Assembly (NCBI GenBank): GCA_027484445.1
Contig: JAIXSY010000021.1
Span: 62,001-126,000, forward strand
Direction: 5' to 3'
Origin: Verrucomicrobiaceae bacterium
GTDB lineage: Bacteria; Verrucomicrobiota; Verrucomicrobiia; Verrucomicrobiales; Verrucomicrobiaceae
Length of the DNA stretch: 64,000 bases
Shown here: positions 12,101-24,100 of the stretch, in pieces
How positions within the stretch are numbered: the stretch's first letter is position 1
How the letters are laid out: each line of letters begins with the position of its first letter
Notes under the pieces: model-generated
Seen by the model: the letters and a program-made list of their open reading frames with translations, nothing else
What the model was told of the DNA's origin: nothing
The model's database searches: none
Position numbers and translations under genes: made by a program

Positions 12101-15100
12101 GCGCAAACCCTCGCCTACAGTGTGACTGATCAACTGCCCGCTGCTGGCGGCACTTCCCAGACCAAAGTGCTCAATATCTTGGTGACACCTGTCAATGATG
12201 CGCCGCAGCTCTATGTGCCAGGACAAAATCCACCCGGTGATCCGGTCCCTCTGAGTGCCAACGTGGCTTATGGATCAAGCCTGACGTTTGGTACCAGCAA
12301 TCTGCGTGTCTTGGATTCTGATAACCTCAATGTGCAGCTCATTTTGCGCATCGAAAGCCTGCCCACTCACGGAGATTTGTTCTTCAACTCAGCTCCGGTA
12401 GCCGTGGGCAGTGTCTTTAGTTATGCCGACTTGGGACTCTTCACCTATCAGCACGATGGAGTGGTGAGTGGTCCCGATTCTTTTGCTCTCAGTCTTCGTG
12501 ATGGCGCTGGCGGCATCGTGGGTGCGCTGGGTGGCAATCCAGCTTCCCCGATTTCAGTGTCGTTGAATGTCTTGCCCTTCAACAATCCACCTTCTGTGGT
12601 CGATGCCCTGACGGAAATTCTGGAACGTGATACCAATGCTCCTCTGGCGTTCAGCGTTTCCGATGTTGAGACACTAACTCATGCCTTGACCGTTCGTCTG
12701 CTATCTCTGCCACCAGCTGCCGATGCCGTGCTCTTGTTCAATGGCTCACCAGTGACTCAAGCCATGCTGGATGCTCCTGGTGGCATGACTTTTTCAGCGA
12801 GCCAGGTTTCTCTGCTCCGTTTGAATCATGTTTCCACCAACCGACTCAATCCCCCTAACTTTAGCTTCAACATTCGTGTCACTGACGATGCGCTAGTGCC
12901 TGCTGTCACCGATGCGACTATTTCTGTAGCCGTGAGAGCGGTCGATGATGAACCCACGCTTGCGGTAAATCATTTTAATGTGAATGCGCCAGGTGGCACC
13001 TTTGTATTGACGGATAGTGAACTGAATGGCGATGACATCGACACTCCTCCGGGCACCTTGCTGTATCGTGTGGTCACCCGTCCTGTGAATGGCAACCTGC
13101 GCCTCAATGGCACACCACTCGGAGTGGGAGGAACCTTCACCCAAGCGGATGTCGATGCTGGGCGCATTACATATCGCCATCGTGGGCGTGCGACCACCAC
13201 GGACTCTTTCCAAGTTACTCTGCGTGATCAGGGGTTCAACATTCGCTACAATCGCCCAGGTGGCGTTTACCCAGACGCAGTTTCGACCACGCTCACGGTG
13301 CACACGGTCAATGTCACCATTCCAGCGGGTGGCACCAATCCCGGAGGTAGCGGCACTTCGGGTAATCCGGGTGATGCGGGTCTCTACCCTGCCTTTGCCG
13401 AAACAGATTATGCAGAAACTGACAAAAACATACCTCTGGTCTTGGATGAAGCCGAACTGTTGGCCAATGACGGTGGCATTACCCCCTTCCACATCACGGC
13501 TGTGGAGATGGCACCAGGTTATGAAACTCATGGAGTTGTCAGCTTGAATCCGACTACTGCTGAAGTCACCTTTACGCCTACCCTAAACTTCTCTGGAGAG
13601 ACACGTTTCCTCTACACGATGGAGGATGCCATTGGCCGGAGTGCCGAGGGTGAGGTGATCGTCACGGTCTATTTCGTGAACTATCCGCCTACCATCGCTG
13701 TGAACGATCCGCTTGTGCTTTCGGAAGGTGCCGAAGGGGTGGTGAGTGCATCACTGCTCAGGTCAGATGATGTCGATGATGCTGTAGCGAGCATCGCCTA
13801 CACTCTTCTCACCGTGCCAAACAATGGCGTCCTTTATCTAGATGCAACTCCAGGCGACAGTGTTTCTGATGCTCAGGAATTGCTCGCAGGAGACTTGTTT
13901 ACTCAAGACGATATCAATCAGGGGAAAATCAAATTTGTTCATGATGGCCAAGAGACCTTTGGCTCTACCTTTCGATTCCGTGTGACCGATGGTGCCAGTG
14001 CTGCTGTCCCCGTGGAGCCTGCCTTTGCAACCTTCACGATTGACGCCACGCCGATCAATGACGCGCCTGTGATCTCCACTTCGAATATCGTCTTGCAGGA
14101 GAACTCATCCATCGTGCTGACACCTGCGATGCTGAGTGCTTCCGATGTCGATGGAGTCGGTAGCGACAAAGTTGGCCAAGGATTCGCCACCATCAATAAC
14201 CTGACATTCTCCATGGCGGTAATGTCTCATGCGGCTCTCCATGGCACACTGGAGAAGAATGGCGTCACGGGCTGGGCTGGTATTGGTGTGGGTGAAGATT
14301 TCACAGCGGCTGATGTTGCTGCAGGTTTGATTCGCTACGTTCACAACGGCGGTGAAAACTACGATGATCAGATCACCTTCACGGTGAATGACAATACAGG
14401 GGAGGCAAATGCGACAGCTACTGCGGTGATGAGGATCGGAATCGTCCCGGTCAATGATGATCCAGTGCTGGTGAAGAATGATCCATTGAGCCTTGATGAG
14501 GCGGCGACTGCCTTCATTACCTTTGCGGATCACCTCCAGAGCAATGATCCTGACAACACGGACACACAGCTACAGTATCGCTTAACGACAGCGACTCAGT
14601 TCGGAACTCTATGGCGTGATGGAACTGAAGCTCTGGGCGTCGGCAGCAAGTTTACACAACAAGAGGTCAAGAGCGGACGCATCAGCTATCAGCACAATGG
14701 TTCTGAAGCGACTTCGGATTCATTCCAATTCACCCTTTCTGATGGCGGTGGTGGAGTGGAAACGGCTGACACGTTCCGCCTGATGATACGTTCATTGAAC
14801 GACGCACCGACCATCTCGCTGCCCTACACGTCTATTTTCGCGGTGGAATCTGATGAGACTGATGTCAGAGGCATTACGGTCGCGGATCCCGATAGCATTC
14901 ATCCGGTGACTCAAGCGATTGATCCAGGATTCGGTCCGCTTGATATGGTTCTGACACTCGCCGTGAATGGCGGCACGCTGCAAGTTCGCCAAGACCTAGC
15001 ACTTGTGGTGGGCAATGGCACGGGTCTCGTCACCGTCCAAGGTTTGATGGCCAACATCAATTCGACGCTCGCCAGCCTAACCTACACCGCAGGACCTGTT

Positions 15101-18100
15101 GCAGCGGCCACCGGCAGTGACACGCTAGTGCTTCAGTTCAATGATTTTGGCAACACAGGTGCAGGAGGTCCGCTGAGCGATACTGAAAATCTTTCGATCA
15201 TCATGCTTGGCGTCAATACGCCACCGGTGGTGACAGTGCCTGCGGCGCAGTTTGTCGATGAAGAAGCCCAGCTGGTCTTCTCTTCTGCCAACGGCAATGC
15301 CATCTCCTTTGCCGATCCTGACATCGCTTTGGGCTCTGCAACAGCGACAATCTCTGCCTTGAATGGTAGCTTGAGCTTGGGTGGCGTTGCGGGTCTGACA
15401 AGTGTGAGTGGTAATAACACTTCAACCGTAACCTTCACAGGCAGTCAATCGGCCATCAATTCTGCTTTGAATGGGCTAACCTATCAGGGGCTGAATCAAT
15501 ATCACGGTTCAGACACCCTGACGATAACGGTCAATGACCAGGGCAATACGGGCACTTTTGGTGGGCCACTTTCGACGTCACGGGGCGTCTCAATCACGGT
15601 CAGACCTGTCAACGATGTTCCCACTGTGGCCAATGCTGATCACACCATGGATGAGGAAGGGACCCTCACTTTCTCGCTTTCCTCAGCTGAGTCTGATACA
15701 GGTCTGGATGCTGAAGACGATGCCTTGGTCACACATTACTATGTGCGTTTGAGAGCGACTGCCTCCCCGACGGTGGCGGGCTTTGTGGGTCAGCTGCGCA
15801 CAAGCAACAACGTCGTGCTCGGCACTTCGAATTCAGTCACTCCTCCAGGCTTTGCGCCACTATCCAATGGTGAGCACATCATCACTGCTGCTCAGGCAAC
15901 TCTGATGACTTACACTCCACCCCAGCACTTCAACAGTGATGTGGACGTGGTGGGTGCAGACTGGCGTAGTGCCTTGGAGTTTCGTGCCATTGATATTCTG
16001 GCTTCTGACTTCGCCACTAGTTCCAAGAGCTCCGCAGCAGTGGTTAATGTCGATGTCAATGCAGTCAATGACGCGCCTGTTTTGAGTGGAGGTGGAGATA
16101 CGGTGGCTTACACGGAAGGCAATGGTTTGAATTTGATGGGATCAGCAACGATTCTGAATGCGGCGAACAACTTGGTTTTGACCGACATTGAGCTTACCGA
16201 GCAAGCAGAAGACGACTTTGCAGGGGTCACACTCACCGTTCGGCGTGCTTCATCGGCTGTGGCTACGGATCGATTCTTGATCGCCGAGGTCGGAGGCATC
16301 AGCCTCTCGGGATCAAACGTCGTGATAGGTGGACAAACACGCGCTGTCATCACCAACAACAGCCAGGCAGGAACCTTGGTCGTGACTTTCAATGCCAATG
16401 CCACGGCATCACACGTCACTACGCTCATGCGGAGTGTGGCCTATGCTAGTGTTGCCAATGATCTGCATGGTGACATCACCGCTTCAATGATCCTCAATGA
16501 TGGCAATGACGGAGGGCAGGGAAGTGGCGCTCCGCTGAATAGCAACGCCATCACATTCACGATCCAGGTGCAAAATGTGAATGATTCGCCGTCCTTCTCT
16601 TCGAATGGAATGATTGTCGTCTCAGAAGACACTTTGGCTCCCACTGGCGCTAGCATCCAATCAATCATGGGTGGCTTTTTTGCAGATCCTGATCCTTCGA
16701 GCCTGCCAGCAGGTCAGTTCACAGGGATCGCTGTTGCAGCGGATGCGAGCAACCAAGCCACCCAGGGGCGCTGGCAATATTCGCCGAATGGGACCATATG
16801 GCTCGATGTCACACCGTTGGCCACACCACCAGATCACGTCTCTGCGACACAAGCACTTCTTTTGAATAAAGACAGCCTGCTGCGTTTCATTCCTGTCGCC
16901 AACTTCAATGATCGTTTCCAGCAACTCAACACTCCTGCAGGCGCACTGACTGTCGTTGCGGTGGATGGTAGCGGCACGCGCACCTGGACGACCGCAGCAA
17001 CACGTCAGTTCACCAATACTGTGACGGGCTGGACAGATGTTTCCGACCTTGGTTCAGCCGTGCCAGCTCTGGTCCGCGCCAATGTCACTCAAGTTAACGA
17101 TCAGCCGACGATCTCCAATCTGAATGACGATAGCACTTTCACAGAGGCCGTAGGGGTGAACGTGGCAGGTCCTGCAGTGCTGCTGGACGATGCGGTAAGT
17201 GGACTGGCAAGCATGGGCGACATTGACCTCACGCTACGTCAGGAGACTACCTTCAACGGTGCTCGTCTTGTGGTGCGAGCCCAGACCATCGATACCTTTG
17301 ACTTCTTCCTGCCTCAAATTGCAGGTGGCATTTCTCTAAGTGGAGCCTTCACCAATCCCGGACCTGGCATCATTCTCTTCAACAATGGCTCCTTAGTGCG
17401 CTACAACAGCGTGACGATCGGCACATTGACCGACAATAGTTCAGTCACCGGTCAATTGGTCATTACGTTGAATGCCAATGCCACGCAGGCTGCGGTGAAT
17501 GCCATTCTCCAGAACTTGGCATATTCAAACAACAACCCTGCTCTCGGCCTGTCGATCAAGCCCATCGACATCACCTTCCATGATGGAAACGGTTCCGCCA
17601 ACAATGGTCAAGGCACGGGAGGTGAGCTGAGCACGACGGTGACAGTGAACATGAACTTGGTGCCAAGAAACGATTCACCGTTGCTTACCCAAGGAACAAC
17701 AATCGTCACGAGCGAGGATGTCACTTCGACCGCAGCCACGTTCTACACTCTCTTGGGCTCTTACTTCCAAGATCCAGATGAACTTTCCATTCCAGCCTCC
17801 AATGATTTGGATGGCGTGGCGATTTCTGCATTCAACAATGCGGGTCTCGGCCAGTGGCAGATTTCATTGGATGGAAGCAGTTGGACCGCCTTGACCAGCA
17901 TGGATTCCCTCATTGCAGGTGGCATTTCTTCAACGCGTGCGCTGCTTCTTACCTCAGGGACTCGTGTTCGTTTCGTGCCTAACCTTCATGCCAACACGGC
18001 AGGCTCAGTGACCAAACCAAGCCTGGCGATCCATCCTGTCGAGAGAGCAGTTCCCACAGGTGCTCACAACAGCGGAGCAGGTCAATCCGCAGGTCCCATC

Positions 18101-21100
18101 ACATTCACGAGCGATCTTGCAGCTCCTTTGATCCACGACACGACAGCTCATCCTCTCGAATCTCGCGTCGCTGGTGCTTCCGTGGTTCTTGATGCGCAGA
18201 TCAATTCGGTCAACGATGCGCCATCTTTCGGTCTTACTACCGTCTGGACAGGCACCTTGGTCGAATCGCCCGTCAATAACATCGGCACAACACCACCGCA
18301 GCAGCTGCTTAGCGGGGCGGCCGTGGTTGACGTTGACCCATCGACCACCAACCCGCTGGTGCCTACCGTCTTTGGTGCTGGTTCCGTCACAGTTTCTCTG
18401 AGTGGCGGAGTGTCAGGTGATCGTCTTTTCATTGCTGGAAATCCTGGAGGCATTTTGAGCCAAAGTGGGGGCCTCAATGGAACCAACCTCGTGGTGAACT
18501 TCAGCAACACGACCACCTTTGCTCAGGTCAATGCCATTTTGGAAGCAATCCGCTTTGAGCATACAACGGATAATCCACCGACCGCAGCACGGAGTTATTC
18601 AGTGACACTCAACGATGGCAACAACTTAGGTGCAGGTGGAGTGAATGCTGGAGGTCCCCTAGCTACAACTGCCCTTGCGACAGGTGAGATCACGATTGTT
18701 CAAGTCAATGATCCACCCTTGCTGACTGCGGCAGCGCTGAATCCATCCTATGTCGAGGACTCGGTGACTTCGGTCCTGCTTTATTCGACCTCGAATGTGA
18801 ATGCCACCGGCGATGGCCAAGAGATCGTCCAGCTACGTTTGACACTTGCAGGTATTGGCAATGGTGCGGATGAGTTGTTGCGAATCGATGGTTCTGAGAT
18901 TTCTCTGACGAATGGAGCTTCAACCACGACTTCAGGTCTGGGAGCAGTGATCAACGTCTCTGTCTCAGGGGCCACGGCGACCGTCACGCTCACTCACTCA
19001 GGCCTGACGGAGTCTCAGTTCAATACCATCTTGAATGGCCTTGCTTACCGCAACAGCAGCCATGCCTTTGCTGGTTCCACAAGAGTCGTGAGTCTGACTT
19101 ACTTGCAGGATGATGGTGGCATCGCCAACGGCGGTGTGGACACAAATACAAGTCTGGGTGTAGCGACCTCGACCGTGACGCTACAACCTCGAAACGACGC
19201 TCCCGTTTTGGCTGCAACTTTGCTGAACCCAACGGTGACCGAGGAGCCAGGCGCACAGACTGGCACGAGTTCCGTCTCTCTCCTGGGAGCTTCTTCGGTG
19301 GCTGATGTGGACTTCACGAATTCTAGTTTCGGCGGTGGGCGCATCATTGTGAACTTTTCCACTTACGTGACGGGTGATCAGCTCTTCATTCCAAACGACA
19401 CAGCCGTCGCCATTCATGCCGTTCGTGCGAATGGTTCGAATGTTCAGATCAGCTTGGATGGCACATCCTGGACAACCGTTGCAACCGTGGATGGAACCTC
19501 AAATGGCCAAGCCAGGGAGCTAGTCCTCCAACTCAACTCGTCAACGAATGAGCAAAATCTTGGCTACATTTTGGATGCCATTCGGTTCCGCAGCACTTCA
19601 GACAATCCAACAGTGAACGGAACAAGGCCGAATCGTGGTTATGCCGTCGTAGTCGTGGACGGCAACAACAATAACCTTGCCGGCGGTCCAGCGGAATTGA
19701 ACTCAAACACTCTGTCGGGAGGGATCATTACGATTTCCATGCTGAATGATATGGTGATCGCAGATATCAATGGAGCGGGGGCTGGAACAAACCGTTCGAC
19801 CACCTGGAATGAGGCGGCAAACGCCACTCATGTGGCCGTGTCCATGGCATCGGATACCATGGTCACAGATCCCGACAATGCGAATGTCATTCGACTGACC
19901 CTGACTGCTGCTGGTCTTTTGGATGGTAACTCGGAGGTTCTTCGGATTGCTGGCACTGACTTTGTGCTGGGAAGCAATGCCAACAATGTCGATGTAGGAG
20001 CCTTCTTGGTCACTTATCAATCGGCCACGGGTGTTTTCACCATCGTTCCTGATGGCGCTACGACCTCGACTCTCGCGGCTTATCAGACGCTTCTTCGCAG
20101 CCTGAGCTACAACAACACCACGGACAACCCAACAACAGGCCCTCGCGTCTTCAGTGTCATGCTCACGGATGCTGGACCTAATGATGACGGAGTGGATGGA
20201 CTCGATGGCGGTGTCTCGAGCGTGACAGTTAACGTGGTTCCCAACAATGATCAGCCAGTGATTGGCAGTCTCACGCCTGCGGTGTTCATGGAGAATGCGA
20301 TCAATGCGACCGCTGCCACGATTGATGCGGATGTGACGCTCGCTGACATCGACAGTCCTAGCTACAGTGGTGGCAGCATCACTGTGTCTGGTTTGATTTC
20401 GGGTCAGGACGTCGTTTCACTGCCGACTTCATCGGTTGCTGTCGCTGGAGCCATTCAGATAAATGGTGGCAATGTCGAGTATCATGACGGCAGTAACTGG
20501 ATCGTGGTTGGAACTCATGCTGGCGGTAACGGCAGCAATTTCGTCGTAAGTCTTGTGGCGGGTTCAGATCGAGCCATCTGTGAGCGGATCTTGGAAAGTC
20601 TGACTTTCGCCAATACATCGCACAATCCGACACTGTCACGTGTCTTGACCTATACCGTCAATGATGGAGGCGCTAATCCTCCACTTCCTTCCACGCTGAC
20701 AGTGACCATTCGCCTCGAGAATGATGCTCCTGTTCTTGCAGCAACTACCCTCGGTGCCGGATACACGGAGGGAACAGCTGCTGTTGCATTGATGAGCGGC
20801 ACGATCGCGGTCACTGATGTGGATCAGCCTGCCAATTTCTACAACAGTGCGTCTTCGATTGGTGGGCTTGTGGTGTCACTCGTTAGCTATCAACCAGGTG
20901 ATCTTCTCACCGTGGCTAATGTAGGCTCGGGTGCTGGACAGATCGGAGTTTCGGGATCGGTCATTAGCTTTGCGGGTTTGCCATTTGCTAGCTTTAGCGG
21001 GGGTAACGAAGCGGATTTGATCGTGACACTCACATCAAACTCAGCAACTCCTGCTGCGATCCAGGCTCTTTTAGGAGCTCTGCGCTATCGCAATTCGGGA

Positions 21101-24100
21101 GATGATCCAACCGTCAAGGGCACTGAACCAACTCGTGCTTTCGAGGTGGTCTTCAACGATGGAGCGAACACCAAAGATGCTTCTTCCACAACGACAGCAC
21201 TGACAGCTTCTCTGTCTGGTTTGCTGACGCTGACGGATGTCAACGATGCTCCTGAGCTTGATTTGGATGATAACAACTCCTCCGGAGCCTTGGTGGCTGA
21301 CTATCGCACAGTGTTTGTGAACGGTGGTTCTGCGGTGACGGTGGTTGACCTTGATGCGAGCCTGCTGGATCGCGATCACGCCTTGTTGCAATCGCTAACC
21401 TTGCAGCTGACCAATGCTTTGGATGGGGCTCAAGAAGGGCTTCAGGTTTCGGGTCCTTTGCCTGCTGGTATCTCCACAGGAGGTTACAATCCAGCGACGC
21501 GCACGCTTGTCTTCACTGGGCCGGCAACACCTGATGATTTCGAAGATGCACTTCGTCTTGTGCAGTATCTCAATTCCGACTCGACACCTACCCTGGGTGA
21601 CCGTCGAATCGAAGTCTCTGCAAATGATGGTATCAATCACAGCAATTTGGCAGTCAGCACTGTGCGCGTCATTGACGTGACCGTAGTAACGACGACTCCG
21701 GTGAATGAAGCGTCAGCTTATGCCTTCTTTACCGTGGAAGGCACAGCAGGAGAGCCAGTGACTTTAGCTCTAGGCAACACTGCGGATGGTTCCGATCAAG
21801 ATGCGACGATCGCTGGATTTACCCTTCAGTATCGAATTGGAGCTGGAGTGTGGACGGACTACACTTGGAATGGGGTCTCAGGCAATCGTCCAACTCTGCC
21901 AGGCTCTCTGGGAGCAGCGGGTCATGTTCTCGTGCGTGTAGGCATTGTCTCTGAGTCAGATGTTACCTTTGAAGGTGAAGAAACTTTCCATCTCACAGCT
22001 TCTGTGAACAATGGTGGTGGCAGATCATCAACAGCTGTCTGCTCGATCTTGGACGATGGGACGGGTGTCATTCATCAACCCGATGGCACGATCCATGCCT
22101 CTGCAATTCAGGATGATGATCGTTTGATGTCCGTGACTGGACTGACGGTCAACGAAGGTTCGCCATTTGCGGTTTTCACGGTGACTGGTGAGCCCGGCCA
22201 AAGAGCTGCTTTGAGTGTCGTCAATGAGACGACTACTGGCCTGGGAACGATCCAGTACCTCTCTGGTGGTGTTTGGACGAACTACAGCAGCGGCTGGGTG
22301 ATTCTTCCAGGAACAACGATGCTGGTGCGAGTGGCTTTGACTCCCGAACAAGAGCAGGCCGTCGATCTTGGCGAAACCTTTAAGCTGGTCGCCACGAACA
22401 CTGGTGGCACAGGTAGCTCGGGTGGAACCGCTGTGATCCACGATAATGCGACGGGTGACTATTACCTAGCCAACAACCTGACCTCCACGCCAAATCCTGG
22501 TCAGTTGCTGGATGATGACCGTCCCGTGACGATCACCAACCTCACAGTGAATGAAGGCTCTCCGTACGCTGTCTTCACGGCCTCAGCGGTGACAGGTCAG
22601 TGGGTGACACTCAGCATCAACAACGTGACAACGACAGGACTGACCGGAATCCAGTATCTTTCAGGCACCAACTGGATCGACTATCCGAGCGGTCTGTTGG
22701 CCTTTGCAGACAATACCATGATCTTCCGCGTGGCTCTCTCACCTGAGCAAGAAGCCTTGTTCGATGTGGGCGAAATCTTCCACTTGGTGGCGACCAATAC
22801 AGGTGGTGGTGCGAGCAGTGGCGGGGTGGGAACCATCATGGATGATGAAACGGGTGATTTCTTCCGCACCACGAACACGACCACGACGCCTGATCCAGGT
22901 CAGATTCTCGACGACGATCGCCCCGTGGTCTTGAGATGGGCTAATGCTGGTGCAAACCCAACGCTCGGTCTTCTCGATAGCACCATCATTCCCAACACGA
23001 CGACCTCACCTGTTCTGTATCCAGGAACCAACGGCGGGCGCTTCGATGTCCAGCTCACGACCACGGGTCTTTCGGGCAATGGTCTTGCCATGATGGGCGG
23101 TGAAGTTTGCTGGTATTTCAATGGACACAACAGTGCTACCACCTCGCGTGTTAACATGCGGTTCTATCGCCCTGGCACGACCACGCCCAAGCATCTGACG
23201 AATATCCACTTCAGCATCGAAGACTCAGAATCGTTCGAGGAGCTGTCTAGCTTCAGCTACTTTGATGCCGTCGGGAATCGAGTCTTTGTGCCATGGACGA
23301 ACAGCTCGATCTTCACCTACAGCCACGCGCCCCTTTACGGCTCGTCGGGAATGACGGTGGAAAACCGTGCGCCGATTGAATCCAGAGCCCAGAGTGGAAA
23401 ATGGATTCGTGTGAATCTGCGTGGCATTGCAGTCAGTGGATTTGAGTTTGGCTATCGCCGTCGTTCTGGGCTAGCTGGATCCATCATGCTGACTCACCCT
23501 GCTGGTGAGCCTGGCTCCTTGGGCTTTGCCGGTAATTTCACGCCGATTACCTTGAATACAGGAGCGAATGGCACGGCGAGCATCCCTGATTATCGCACCC
23601 AAACCACGCGTTCTGCGGGGGTCACGGGCACGATTCAGCAGATCCCAGCTCCCAACACGAACCTGAATGTGGGCGTTCATTACGTGACCCTGCAGTTGGT
23701 GTCTTCGGACAGTCGGACCGCTACCTTGGGCTTTGACCTTGTGGTCGTGGACCGCACGCCTCCTTCGATTGCAGCGCCTGCGGGAGGATTCCCACAACTG
23801 ACGAGCACGCAGGCCTTCCCTGACTATGCTTCGATCGCGGTCATCACCGACAATGTGGGTGTCGCACGCGTGTCACAGTCGCCTCTGCCCGGCACCATTG
23901 TGAACACAGGAGTCAACAAGCTGACCCTGACTGCAGTTGACGTGAACGGGAATACGAATGTGCAATCCTTTGATATCCTGGCAGCTCCAGCTGCTGGGAC
24001 GAATCAAGTCAATCATTCCAGCATCGTCTCCAGTGGTGCAGATGCCAGACCGTATGGTGCTCCAGAGGGTTTTGTGTTCGCATCATTCGGCCTGCCTGCG

